Below are positions 33,798-44,700 of a stretch of DNA of 64,000 nt, in pieces. The stretch's first letter is position 1, and each line of letters starts with the position of its first letter. The stretch is from Procambarus clarkii (lineage: Eukaryota > Arthropoda > Malacostraca > Decapoda > Cambaridae), in contig NC_091177.1 in assembly GCF_040958095.1 (NCBI RefSeq), positions 1 through 64,000 of the forward strand. The letters run 5' to 3'. Below the pieces are notes generated by a model, which saw nothing but the letters and a program-made list of their open reading frames with translations, did not search any database and was not told the origin of the DNA. The position numbers were made by a program, and so were the translations under genes.

Positions 33798-34690
33798 AAT
33801 TATGATAAGTCAAAGGAGAAACAGACAAAACGGGCAGAGGAAAAGGGAGAGGGAGATTCGAGAAATATAATATATATACAAGAAGGAGACGAATTAACGG
33901 ATAGATTTCAGTTCATGGTAAGAGAAAAATGAAGGACAGAGGGATGGGGAGAGAGGTGGCTGGGAGGGGGGTCTGGGGGTCTGGGGGTCTGGGGTGGGGG
34001 TCGACCCAGAATGACCCCAAGACGCCGTCACGATAACAAGGACTTAACGAGCACCGGACTGACATGTCGTCGTCAATTGCGTGGTGAGATCTCTGCTTTC
34101 AGCCTCCCCCTCCCCCTCCCCCAATTCCCCAACCCCTCTCCCCCCCCCCCACCTTCGACTCCCTCCCCCCCTCCCCCCGATACCCCCATACCAATCCGCC
34201 CCCCCTCTTCACTTCACTTCCCCACCATTCCTCCCACCCATCTTCCCCGATCCCTCTGACCCATCCACCCCCCACCTAACCCATTAACTCCCCCCTTCCC
34301 CAATCTATCATCGCCTTTCCTCCCCCTTCCATCCTTCTCCCTCACCCCCTCTCCCAATTCTTCTTTCCAAAGAAAGGCTCATGATTTGATTAATCAGTGC
34401 ATTTACGAACACCTCCAACCACTTCAATTCCCCCTCCCTCTTCCCCCCCTCTTTCCTCCTCCCCACTTCTTCCCCTCTTCCCCAATCCCTCATCTCCCCT
34501 TCTTTCCCCCTCCCTTATCTCCCCTTCTTCTCCCCTCCCTCATCTCCTCCATTCACTTTTCAGTCCCCTCCCTCTCCCCCTCTCCTTCATTCACTATTCA
34601 GTCCCCTCCCTCTCCCCCTCTCCTTCATTCACTATTCAGTCCCCTCCCTCTCCCCATTTCCCATCCATTCTCCCCCCCCCCTCCCCCTCC
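33794..34690. other. Low-complexity DNA, purine then pyrimidine rich
   Basis: 33794-34010 is G/A-rich. 34095-34690 is C/T-rich with three near-identical CAGTCCCCTCCCTCTCCCC blocks (34560-34660). The open frames are compositional artefacts. Confidence 0.7.
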
Positions 34691-34868
34691 CGAACCCTTA
34701 ATTTTCCCTTCAAAATATTAATGTTGGCAACTAATGTGTAACGTAACTATGTCCCTAACGACTAATTACAGAGTGACGCGCCGTTGCTGCTGGCCAATTA
34801 CGGGCACTAAAAGCCATGGTTCACCCAGGGAGGGATAACGAGCGGTATAGTGCCTGGCACTTGGCACC

Positions 34869-34938
34869 TTCCCCATCACTGCTCACCTGGCAGTGATGGG
34901 GAATAGCGTACCTATGGCAGCGTGCCATAGGTACGCTA
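34869..34938. repeat. Two back-to-back perfect hairpins
   Basis: TTCCCCATCACTG at 34869-34881 faces its exact complement at 34891-34903 (9-base loop). Immediately next, TAGCGTACCTATGGCA at 34904-34919 faces 34923-34938 (3-base loop GCG). A third, weaker one (CCCCCATG ... CATGGGGG) follows at 34948-34972. Confidence 0.95.
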
Positions 34939-35149
34939 GGTATAGTCCCCCCATGATAATCCACATGGGGGATTTGGGGTGGGGGGAGGAGCATGGGCTC
35001 ACTCTAGATTATATGGGTATCTGTAGATCAGGATAATCTAGATAGATAATCCAGAGATAATCACTGCAGGATTGATTGTGATTAAATATTACCACAGAGG
35101 GATTGGTGGCGATGCCAACCCCTCTGAAGACTCGTCAGTACCTGTTGCT

Positions 35150-35300
35150 GATTCCTGGGATCAATGTCCCCGTGGCCCCGGTCTCTGATCAGGCCTGGGG
35201 GTGGTCTGGTCAACCAAGACGTTCGATGCGCCTGAGGTATGACTCTCAGACTGGTTGAGCTGGTATCCTCTGAAGGTGTGTGTCATGTTCTACTGTGAGC
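35150..35300 (-). mobile_element. Dispersed repeat fragment related to the SINE A tail
   Basis: TGTCCCCGTGGCC, CCGGTCTCTGATCAGGCCT resembles the minus-strand form of the SINE A body at 60787-60930 (GTCCCCGCGGCCCGG, TCGACCAGGCCT). It then diverges into GGTCTGGTCAACCAAGACG. Confidence 0.5.
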
Positions 35301-35756
35301 ACTGTAGGAGGAGCGGCCAGTCATGCCCCTTTCTGTGGTTACGCATGGATTGAAAGGTATACTATTACCACTTACGTTTCACTGCATTTTCTGTTAAATC
35401 GTTAACTTTCCTTTCCTTTTTTGAAAGGATAATGAATTGTTTAAATCATTATACTTTCAAAATTCCTTCTCACCACATTGAATTTGATCAGATGAGACAA
35501 ATGGTGTGTGATCTCGCTCATATATTTGGGGCTCCTTTACACCACCAACACTAACAGTGGGTCTGCCACTCTCAAGACATCGTTAATGCTATAGGCCTTT
35601 TGGTTTTTTATCAGTGACACTTTTTCTTTCAGTGAGAACGCTATTTAAACTCTAAATGTCAGCTAGGTAAGAATAACAGTCCATAATGTCAACAGATCTG
35701 GCGCCACTACAGATACGGTTCCTGATGCTGTCTGATATGGGAGAGAGTAGTGGGGG
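35301..35756. other. Unassigned DNA
   Basis: No gene or repeat was recognised. Confidence 0.45.
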
Positions 35757-35958
35757 AGGGAACACCATGAATTTGGGGAGAAACACCATGAATTTTGGGG
35801 GGAAACACCATGAATTTTGGGGGGGAAACACCATGATTTTTGGGGGGAAACACCATGAATTTTGGGGGGAAACACCATGAATTTTTTGGGGGAAACACCA
35901 TGAATTTTTGGGGGAAACACCATGAATTTTGGGGGGAAACACCATGAATTTGGGGGGA
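35757..35958. repeat. 22-bp minisatellite, about nine units
   Basis: GAAACACCATGAATTTTGGG plus GG, with variable G and T run lengths that shift unit length by one or two bases. Confidence 0.95.
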
Positions 35959-36094
35959 AATACGAAGTATGAAGGAAATCATTTAAGTATGGAGGTATGA
36001 AGTATTAAGTATGGAGGTATGAAATCATTGCGTATGGAAGCAGACAATGGCATATGAATCACATTAAGTAAAAGAAGACCAATGGCAGCATAAA

Positions 36095-36420
36095 CAGTTC
36101 AGCAGACAGTGCGACATAGTTGTCGAATGGATCAGGTTGGGTTACTGTTACCTGTGGCAGGAGGCTACAGGTGACAGATCTCCCAATCCTGAGCACTCCA
36201 GGTGCAAACGTTGTGAGCAGGAACTAGGGCATGACCTCTAACACCACATTATTGAATGCCCAGTCTTTTGTACTCTACAGAACCTCTCCCCCGGCATGAG
36301 TTGCCTGAAGCTTTTACAATCACTTTAACTCCCTGTATGATTGACCATCCTGCGAGATTGGGGGCATTTTCAGCAACACTATGTAACCCCATTGTGTAGT
36401 CTAGGGGAAGGAAACCCCTG
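36095..36420 (+). pseudogene. LINE remnant: end of RNase H-type region with zinc knuckle
   Basis: One frame reads IRLGYCYLWQEATGD, then RCKRCEQELGHDL, a stop, and HHIIECPVF. The (R)LG(Y)xYLW motif followed by C-x2-C-x6-GH-x4-5-H-x3-C is the form I associate with the C-terminus of non-LTR elements that encode RNase H, although no DEDD residues are visible in what remains. The stop (TAA) falls inside the knuckle, and stops and shifts follow, so it is inactive. Similar residues are at 44386-44700. Confidence 0.65.
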
Positions 36421-36447
36421 ATTTTAAACCTCCGATGCCTTACGGCC

Positions 36448-36818
36448 CAACCCGTTCTCGCAAATTTAATAAGTCAATATTGACTTATTAAATATGTGCA
36501 TAGGTGACATACTAAACATAATAGTTTCCCTTGAAAAGCTTCATAGAAAACACCGAACTTACCTAACCTACTTAGTATGTTAAGATAAGCATCTTATTGC
36601 TTCGTAATTACAATTATTACCTAACCTATACCTATAATAGGTTAAGTAACAATTGTAATTACGAAGCTATAAGATGCTTATTTTAACATAGTAAGTAGGT
36701 TAGGTAAGGTTGGTGTTTTCTATGAAGCTTTTCAAGGGAAACTATTATGTTTAGTATGTCACCTATGCACGCAACTAATAAGTCAATATTGACTTATTAA
36801 ATTTGCGAGAACGGGTTG
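36448..36818. mobile_element. 371-bp foldback element, copy 1
   Basis: The element begins CAACCCGTTCTCGCAAATTT and ends with the exact complement. Almost the whole length is one inverted repeat with arms of about 180 bp. Each arm carries a shorter perfect palindrome AATAAGTCAATATTGACTTA(TT) near its end. TACGGCC lies immediately on both sides (36441-36447 and 36819-36825), a 7-bp target-site duplication. There is no coding capacity. Copy 2 is at 46538-46908. Confidence 0.92.
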
Positions 36819-36837
36819 TACGGCCATACCCTTTTTT

Positions 36838-37115
36838 TGGGAAAGGCTTCAGGAGTCAACCTTGAGGAAAAATCCGGAGTTGGAGCCCCTAAGGCAGTTC
36901 GTTGTTGACGTCGACCTCGTTCTGGCAGCTCCTGCGACGTTGCTGGAACCATGTGTATTGGCATTTGCCTTTCTATTGGATAATTTCAGCAACGTGGAGA
37001 GGGGGGACCTGCTGCATGGGTAACAGCTTCTCCTCCATATCTACCTACCCAGGCTTTGCGCCCTGTCAGGGCGCAACTCCATAGTCTTCCGAGACTGAAG
37101 GATGCCTACTACTAC
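36838..37115 (+). mobile_element. Dispersed repeat with a (CTA)n tail
   Basis: It includes GGCATTTGCCTTTCTATTGG, CATAGTCTTCCGAGACTGAA and GGATGCCTACTACTACTACT at the end. I recall this arrangement as a common crayfish-type dispersed repeat. No second copy is in the window, and the class (LINE 3' UTR or SINE) is unknown. Confidence 0.5.
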
Positions 37116-37910
37116 TACTATGTAGTCTAGGGTAGCTGCATAAATGCCCAGGTACCCAAATATTTTAGTAACCGAAAGAAAGGAGACAACAGAGTACTCG
37201 GAGAGCCAAGGAGTGTAGATGAACCACTCGTGGAGAATTGAGAACCCCGGAGTGTGCCTGTGGTTCCATATGACCCTCTCTCTGCTGTGTAATCCGAGGT
37301 CGAATTTACCATTCCCCAACGAGAGGTCGACGTGATAATTTTCTTGGGACTGAAGTCCTTGAGAGACAATCAAGAGATCAAAATCACAATAGGATTACCT
37401 TGCGTTGATGATTTGATTTGGCATATGGCTGTTAAATACAAAAAAATAGCTACTAGCACAATTTCAACGCTAATAAATGAGTTCTAACTGCGCTCCAGAA
37501 TGGGACTGATGTAGGGTGGGAGAAGGGGGGAAAATGGGAATGTAGGGGGAAGGGGAATTGGGGGTAGAGGGGTGTATAAGGGGTAGAGAAGTTAGGACAA
37601 GAGGCTAAAATGTTCACAGATCTGACGCCTCTGCACACACACGGTTCCTGTTGGCGCCGGATATGGGCGTGTTACACCCCTCCCCCTTGGTGGGTGTCGG
37701 CCCACGTGCAGGGGGAAGGGGGAGGGGGGAGCGGGGAGGGGGGGGGGGTACTGGGCCTATGGAGAGAGAAGGGAATAGAGAACACAGGCGTCTAGAGGGA
37801 TAGATGAGAGGAAGAGGCGCTGATGAAGAAAGCAGAGCTGGCGTAATGATCAAGTCTCAAATCCCTGCAAGCACAATTAGAGATTCTCAGAGATCCATTA
37901 AGCTGACATG
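37116..37910. other. Unassigned DNA
   Basis: 37500-37580 is G-rich low complexity, 37700-37750 is a GGGGGA-rich tract, and the rest shows no gene or repeat. Confidence 0.5.
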
Positions 37911-37920
37911 TGATCGAAGC

Positions 37921-38567
37921 TGACCTCAGCTGACCCGTGCTGACTTCAGCTGACCCGTGCTGACCCCAGCTGACCCGTGCTGACCCCAGCTGACCTCAGA
38001 TGACCCGTGCTGACCCCAGCTGACCCGTGCTGACCCCAGCTGACCCGTGCTGACCCCAGCTGACCCGTGCTGACCCCAGCTGACCCGTGCTGACCTTAGT
38101 TGACCCGTGCTGACCTCAGCTGACCCGTGCTGACCTCAGCTGACCCGTGCTGACCTCAGCTGACCTCAGCTGACCCGTGCTGACCTCAGCTGACCCGTGC
38201 TGATTTCAGCTGACCCGTGCTGACCTCAGCTGACCCGTGCTGACCTCAGCTGACCTCAGCTGACCTCAGCTGACCTGTGCTGACCTCAGCTGACCCGTGC
38301 TGACCTCAGCTGACCCGTGCTGACCTCAGCTGACCTCAGCTGACCCCAGCTGACCCGTGCTGACCTCAGCTGACCCGTGCTGACCTCAGCTGACCTCTGC
38401 TGACCTCAGCTGACCCGTGCTGATTTCAGCTGACCCGTGCTGACCTCAGCTGACCCGTGCTGACCTCAGCTGACCCGTGCTGACCTCAGCTGACCTCAGC
38501 TGACCCCAGCTGACCCGTGCTGACCTCAGCTGACCCGTGCTGACCCCAGCTGACCTCAGCTGACCCA
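37921..38567. repeat. 10/20-bp minisatellite of TGACC half-site decamers
   Basis: The 20-bp unit TGACCTCAGCTGACCCGTGC is two related decamers, TGACCTCAGC and TGACCCGTGC. The 10-bp phase is kept without an indel across 64 decamers. Variants include TGACCCCAGC and TGATTTCAGC. Confidence 0.97.
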
Positions 38568-39235
38568 CTAGTGTGTGTGTGTGTGCAAACGCTTTTCTCG
38601 GAGACATCACTAGGCCTAATTTCGGCGCATCTGCCCTCTCTCTTCCCCTCAGCCAGAGTAGTCTTAGTGGCCGCCTCTCCCACCTTTTCCCCTCACTCAG
38701 AGACCTCTCCCCATAGAAGCCAACTCTCTGCCCCTCCCACCCTTCCCTCGGCCAGAGTGCTTTTCCCTCAGGGGGCCTTCCGTCCCCCACAGCAACACGG
38801 CCCCTGCCTCTACTGTGACGCCCGGCCTCTCCCAGCATCTGTTGTCTCCCCCCTCCTCTCTCTCCCTCTGTCCCTTTCCCTCTCTCGCTCTGTTCCTCTC
38901 CCTCCCTCCCTCCCTCACCCAGGCCTATGGACCGCCCCTGCCGTCATCCCAGGAAGCTGCCAAGTGTGAAAATCCCGTAGGGGTGGGGCTGCGAGGCGCG
39001 GCTCGCAGCGGGGTAAGGATTTACATATCCATGGGTCGGGAAATAATGGTAGGCAGAGCAGGAAGACCCAGAGGGTAGGGGGGTGGGAGGGGGGGGCCTG
39101 GATTTTTTTGTCACACCTCTTCGTCCCGCGGGCAGCTTAGCTTGGCTCGCATCGTGTCGAAAAAAATATATATATGTGTATGTATATTATTAATAATGGC
39201 TTCTCTGATATGTGTGCTTTCATGCGGTGAATATT
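38568..39235. other. C/T-rich then GC-rich unassigned DNA
   Basis: 38630-38920 is C/T-rich. 38960-39015 is GC-rich with several CpG (CTGCGAGGCGCGGCTCGCAG is itself a partial inverted repeat). No gene is supported. Confidence 0.5.
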
Positions 39236-39238
39236 TAT

Positions 39239-39339
<101 letters not shown>

Positions 39340-39462
39340 ATTATTTGTATTTACTTTTTGTATCTGCGGAATTGAGCTATTAGCTCTTGGACCCCGCCTT
39401 TCTAATCAATTTATTTTTCTTCTATTTTGTCTACCATATAAATTTCTCTTATACATGCACAT

Positions 39463-39640
39463 CCCCAAGGAGGCAGCCCGTAGCAGCTGTCTAACTCCCA
39501 GGTACCTATTTACTGATAGGTGAACAGGGGCAATAGGGTATAAGAAACTCTGCCCATTTGTTTCTGTCTCTGCCTTGGATCGAACCCGGGTCCTTAGGAC
39601 TACGACCTCTGAGTTTTATCCACTTAGCCGTGAGGCCCTC
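39463..39640 (-). mobile_element. tRNA-derived SINE, family A, minus strand
   Basis: On the minus strand: GAGGGCCTCACGGCTAAGTG at the head, a B box GGGTTCGATCC (39578-39588), the family body GAAACAAATGGGCAGAGTTT, TACCTGGGAGTTAGACAGCT and GGGCTGCCTCCTTGGGG. The last 50 or so bases of the family seen at 54471 are missing. Confidence 0.82.
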
Positions 39641-39655
39641 TAACACACTGTGTGT

Positions 39656-39842
39656 ACTCACCTAATTGTGCTCACCTAATTGTGCTTGCGGGGGTTGAGC
39701 TCTGGCTCTTTGGTCCCGCCTCTCAACCGTCAATCAACTGGTGTACAGATTCCTGAGCCTATTGGGCTCTATCATATCTACATTTGAAACTGTGTATGGA
39801 GTCAGCCTCCACCACATCACTTCCTAATGCATTCTGTGCATT

Positions 39843-39845
<3 letters not shown>
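39656..39845 (-). mobile_element. LINE family 1, 3' end, truncated
   Basis: Starts with two ACTCACCTAATTGTG-like units on the plus strand and includes the 3' UTR, the stop and SIHSFK-coding complement. It is cut off after TTCCTAATGCATT by the (AC)n tract. Confidence 0.87.

Positions 39846-39931
<86 letters not shown>
39846..39931. repeat. (AC)n microsatellite
   Basis: About 85 bases with a single CACCAC break. Confidence 0.98.
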
Positions 39932-39932
<1 letters not shown>

Positions 39933-39944
39933 TCCCCTGAATGG

Positions 39945-40108
39945 AGCCCACAACAGCTGTCTAACTCCCCGGTGCCAATTTACTATTAAGTGAACAGACT
40001 CATCAGGAGAAAGCAACTCCGAGGATTTGTTTCTGCCTCAGGCAGGAATGGAACCCGAGTCCTGACTGCTACCCCAGAGCTCTGTCCGCTTGGCCGCGAG
40101 GCCCTGTG
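39945..40108 (-). mobile_element. tRNA-derived SINE, family A, diverged copy
   Basis: On the minus strand: GGGCCTCGCGGCCAAGCGGA, a B-box-like GGGTTCCATTCC, GAAACAAATCC and the TTAGACAGCTGTTGTGGGCT body. The B box has lost the TCGA core, so internal promoter activity is doubtful. Confidence 0.75.
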
Positions 40109-40109
40109 T

Positions 40110-40540
40110 GTTTGAATAGAGAGAGAGAGAGAGGCGAACGAATGGTAGAAGGAGACGATGAAGATAACTGAAATGCAAAAGAGAGAGAGAAATTTGCGGG
40201 AACACAAGACAATGATAAATAATGTTAAATTCGGGCTCGTGAAAGAGGGAAGCAAAATAGTCAAAATAAATAGAGAACATTTTTGGCTTTCGAAATTAAA
40301 AGAACGAATCCGGGTTTTTTGGAATAAGCGAACCGTTCCCATGTTTGGGGAATAATGAAAATAGTGAACATTTGTCATTTGAGTGTAACATGATCACAAC
40401 TTTTTACATAGTTTTGAGAACTATAAAATGAAGTCTTTTAAGGCACAACTGGGCACCTGAACAGTTCTGAAATATATTTCGTCCATTTGTGTGCTTTGTT
40501 TATGTTTTTTTATTGGTAATTAACTTTGAAATATGAAATA
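40110..40540. other. AT-rich unassigned DNA
   Basis: Short GA tract at 40120-40135. No recognised element or gene. Confidence 0.45.
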
Positions 40541-40544
40541 CGTG

Positions 40545-41128
40545 AGGCAGGCCTAAAATTATTGCGGGGAACGTGAGCCAGGCCTAAAATGATTGTGGGG
40601 AACGTTAGCCAGGCCTAAAATGATTGTGGGGAACGCGAGCTAGGCCTGAAATGATTGTGGGGAACGTGTGCTAGGCCTGAAATGATTGTGGGGAACGTGT
40701 GCTAGGCCTGAAATGATTGTGGGGAACGTGTGCTAGGCCTGAAATGATTGTGGGGAACGTGTGCTAGGCCTGAAATGATTGTGGGGAACGTGTGCTAGGC
40801 CTGAAATGATTGTGGGGAACGTGTGCTAGGCCTGAAATGATTGTGGGGAACGTGTGCTAGGCCTGAAATGATTGTGGGGAACGTGTGCTAGGCCTGAAAT
40901 GATTGTGGGGAACGTGTGCTAGGCCTGAAATGATTGTGGGGAACGTGTGCTAGGCCTGAAATGATTGTGGGGAACGTGAGTCAGGCCTGAAATGGTTGTG
41001 GGGAACGTGAGCCAGGCCTAAAATGATTATGGGGAACGTTAGCCAGGCCTAAAATGATTGTGCTGCTCGTGAACCACGCCTGAAATGATTGTGCTGCTCG
41101 TGAACCAGGCCTGAAATGATTGTGGGGG
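40545..41128. repeat. 31-bp minisatellite, about 19 units
   Basis: AGGCCTGAAATGATTGTGGG plus GAACGTGTGCT. The central units (about 40660-40970) are identical by eye. Units at both edges carry GTGAGCC, GCGAGCT or GCTGCTCGTG substitutions. Confidence 0.96.
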
Positions 41129-41467
41129 GTGTGGTGAGGCAGATGTACACTCTGTGGGGTGTGTTAAACAGACCAGGATACAAAGGATGGGAGTCTCAAA
41201 GAGAGTGCAAAGAACAGCTAAGCAGCTCGTTCGTTCAGTGCGCAGGGAAGCCCTTAGAGGTTCGTAAGGGGCAGGGCCTAGGAGGACGTGTTTGGCCGGG
41301 GCTAAAAGGGGTATGTTGGGCAGGCCTAAAAGGGTGTGATGGGTAGGCCTAGCTTGATTCTTGGGGTCGTCAGACAACAGGCCCCCAACGACCCAGGCGG
41401 TAATGTATTCTTTATGAATATTTGGTCTATTTTCCTCTCTGTGGGGGTTGGTCGTCAGAGACACACA
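41129..41467. other. Unassigned spacer between two arrays
   Basis: Scattered AGGCCTA words (41280-41350) may be decayed units of the preceding array. No gene is seen. Confidence 0.45.
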
Positions 41468-42777
41468 TGCAGGGCCAGGCTGACGTGGTGTCCTGGACAC
41501 ATGCAGGGTTGGGCTGACGTGGTGTCCTGGACACATGCAGGGTTGGGCTGACGTGGTGTCCTGGATACATGCAGGGTTGGGCTGACGTGGTGTCCTGGAC
41601 ACATGCAGGGTTGGGCTGACGTGGTGTTCGGACACATGCAGGGTTGGGCTGACGTGGTGTTCGGACACATGCAGGGCCAGGCTGACGTGGTGTCCTGGAC
41701 ACATGCAGGGCCAGGCTGACGTGGTGTCCTGGACACATGCAGGGCCAGGCTGACGTGGTGTCCTGGACACATGCAGGGCCAGGCTGACGTGGTGTCCTGG
41801 ACACATGCAGGGCCAGGCTGACGTGGTGTCCTGGACACATGCAGGGCCAGGCTGACGTGGTGTCCTGGACACATGCAGGGCCAGGCTGACGTGGTGTCCT
41901 GGACACATGCAGGGGCCAGGCTGACGTGGTGTCCTGGACACATGCAGGGGCCAGGCTGACGTGGTGTCATGGACACATGCAGGGCCAGGCTGACGTGGTG
42001 TCCTGGACACATGCAGGGTTGGGCTGACGTGGTGTTCGGACACATGCAGGGCCAGGCTGACGTGGTGTCCTGGACACATGCAGGGCCAGGCTGACGTGGT
42101 GTCCTGGACACATGCAGGGTTGGGCTGACGTGGTGTTCGGACACATGCAGGGCCAGGCTGACGTGGTGTCCTGGACACATGCAGGGCCAGGCTGACGTGG
42201 TGTCCTGGACACATGCAGGGCCAGGCTGACGTGGTGTCCTGGACACATGCAGGGTTGGGCTGACGTGGTGTTCGGACACATGCAGGGCCAGGCTGACGTG
42301 GTGTCCTGGACACATGCAGGGCCAGGCTGACGTGGTGTCCTGGACACATGCAGGGCCAGGCTGACGTGGTGTCCTGGACACATGCAGGGCCAGGCTGACG
42401 TGGTGTCCTGGACACATGCAGGGCCAGGCTGACGTGGTGTCCTGGACACATGCAGGGCTGGGCTGACGTGGTGTCCTAGACACATGCAGGGCCAGGCTGA
42501 CGTGGTGTCCTGGACACATGCAGGGCTGGGCTGACGTGGTGTCCTGGACACATGCAGGGCTGGGCTGACGTGGTGTCCTGGACACATGCAGGGTGAGGCT
42601 GACGTGGTGTCCTGGACACATGCAGGGCCAGGCTGACGTGGTGTCCTGGACACATGCAGGGTGAGGCTGACGTGGTGTCCTGGACACATGCAGGGCTGGG
42701 CTGACGTGGTGTCCTGGACACATGGAGGGTTGGGCTGACGTGGTGTCCTGGACACATGCAGGGTTGGGCTGACGTGA
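41468..42777. repeat. 34-bp minisatellite, about 38 units
   Basis: ACATGCAGGGCCAGGCTGAC plus GTGGTGTCCTGGAC. Variants GGGTTGGGC, GGGCTGGGC and GGGTGAGGC, and a shortened GTGTTCGGAC unit (31-32 bp), are interspersed. Overlapping minus-strand frames of up to 470 codons are artefacts of a stop-free unit. Confidence 0.97.
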
Positions 42778-42845
42778 GTGTTGCGTGTGGTGGTCCTGCT
42801 TTATGGATTCAGTCATTTTTTATGTTTGGGAATGTTCTCCGATGC

Positions 42846-43835
42846 TCTGTTCCGTGGTGCTATATTTCTGTGTTCCGTGGTGCTATATTTCTGTGTTCCG
42901 TGGTGCTATATTTCTGTGTTCCGTGGTGCTATATTTCTGTGTTCCGTGGTGCTATATTTCTGTGTTCCGTGGTGCTATATTTCTGTGTTCCGTGGTGCTA
43001 TATTTCTGTGTTCCGTGGTGCTATATTTCTGTGTTCCGTGGTGCTATATTTCTGTGTTCCATGGTGCTATATTTCTGTGTTCCGTGGTGCTATATTTCTG
43101 TGTTCCATGGTGCTATATTTCTGTGTTCCATGGTGCTATATTTCTGTGTTCCGTGGTGCTATATTTCTGTGTTCCGTGGTGCTATATTTCTGTGTTCCGT
43201 GGTGCTATATTTCTGTGTTCCGTGGTGCTATATTTCTGTGTTCCATGGTGCTATATTTCTGTGTTCCGTGGTGCTATATTTCTGTGTTCCATGGTGCTAT
43301 ATTTCTGTGTTCCGTGGTGCTATATTTCTGTGTTCCATGGTGCTATATTTCTGTGTTCCGTGGTGCTATATTTCTGTGTTCCGTGGTGCTATATATCTGT
43401 GTTCCGTGGTGCTATATTTCTGTGTTCCATGGTGCTATATTTCTGTGTTTCGTAGTGCTATACTTTCTGTGTTCCGTGGTGCTATATTTCTGTGTTCCAT
43501 GGTGCTATATTTCTGTGTTCCATGGTGCTATATTTCTGTGTTCCGTGGTGCTATATTTCTGTGTTCCATGGTGCTATATTTCTGTGTTCCGTGGTGCTAT
43601 ATTTCTGTGTTCCATGGTGCTATATTTCTGTGTTCCATGGTGCTATATTTCTGTGTTCCATGGTGCTATATTTCTGTGTTCCGTGGTGCTATATTTCTGT
43701 GTTCCGTGGTGCTATATTTCTGTGTTCCATGGTGCTATATTTCTGTGTTCTGTGGTGCTATACTTCAGTGCTCCGTGGTGCTATATTTCTGTGTTCCGTG
43801 GTGCTATACTTCAGTGCTCCGTGTCTGCATTTCCA
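42846..43835. repeat. 23-bp minisatellite, about 42 units
   Basis: GTGCTATATTTCTGTGTTCC plus GTG or ATG. Right-edge units carry TACTTCAGTGCTCC. Plus-strand frames of up to 365 codons (Cys, Val, Phe, Tyr, Ile) are artefacts. Confidence 0.97.
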
Positions 43836-44380
43836 TGTAGACCAACTTGTTGAACAACAAAATCGTAGTCAGTATGTCTCGCAGGATCCAGGTTTGACAA
43901 CCACAGTGAGATTTACTAATCGAATCAAATACGTTTAGGGTGTTGAAGTATCATTCATGATGTTTCAGGTTTATTTAGGGGGTATATCTGGGGCTTCAGG
44001 GATTTTTTTGGGTATTTCTGGAATTCCTGTCGCCTTCAGAAACTCTAGGGCTAAAATCCTTCAATTTCTAGCCCCTACAGAAAAGGATGGGGTCCATTAT
44101 CGGACCCCATTAATGTCCTGTGGGTGTTAGTGGAAAAGGTGGTAGACGCACATTGTGGACTCTAGAACGTATCTCTAAAATTCGTTTGACTAAGTAAATT
44201 AGTGTTGATGTGCTAGTTTAAGGTGGTTATGTCAACAGTAGCTTAAAGAACTGGACCACGACAATCTCGAAGGTAAATAATTTACAAGTGATGTGAGCTA
44301 CTTGCACAAAATTTGATTGGCTTATCATGTACCCACACCCCCATGCAGTGGGTGCTAATGGAGAGGTTACAATCACCTTC
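43836..44380. other. Unassigned DNA
   Basis: It contains a small hairpin ATGGGGTCC/GGACCCCAT at about 44087-44110. No gene is recognised. Confidence 0.5.
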
Positions 44381-44385
44381 ATGGG

Positions 44386-44700
44386 CTACCTACACTTACG
44401 AAACTGGCGACAGTTGGCTAAAATTTCCAGTAGTACATCATTTTGAACAAAATATTTACGCATTTCTTGAACATTTGCTATAGAGTTGTGTTTTTGGAAT
44501 AATGCAACTTTTCGCACTCCATTACATAGTGACGGGGAGGGTGTGCAAATAATTTGGCTGACAATGTTTTCATTTGGTCCGGTGTACATCAGCCGGTAAG
44601 ACATATTCCCAGAGATACTTATAACCGAGTCTAAACCGAGCAGTAGTATTATCTAGGAGTCAGCTGATTCTGTTGGATGATCCATAGATGTGTGGCTTTC
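44386..44700 (-). pseudogene. LINE remnant: RNase H-type C-terminal tail
   Basis: On the minus strand, one frame at about 44700-44600 reads TTARFRLGYKYLWEY then LPADVHRTKCKHC, and another frame ending at 44386 reads VQEMRKYFVQNDVLLEILAN followed by CRQFRKCR. This resembles the GYKYLW plus cysteine-rich tail at 36095-36420 and matches the end of RNase H-bearing LINE proteins as I remember them. Frameshifts and stops interrupt it. Whether the frame at 45017-45307 belongs to the same dead element is undecided. Confidence 0.5.

Noticed and set aside
41039..42816. Overlapping 453- and 470-codon minus-strand frames
   Set aside because: The 34-bp unit lacks stops in several frames. Two overlapping frames of equal quality show a tandem-repeat artefact.
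42756..43853. 365-codon plus-strand frame that could pass for a membrane protein
   Set aside because: A Cys/Phe/Val/Tyr repeat from a 23-bp unit, open in all three plus frames. The hydrophobicity is incidental.
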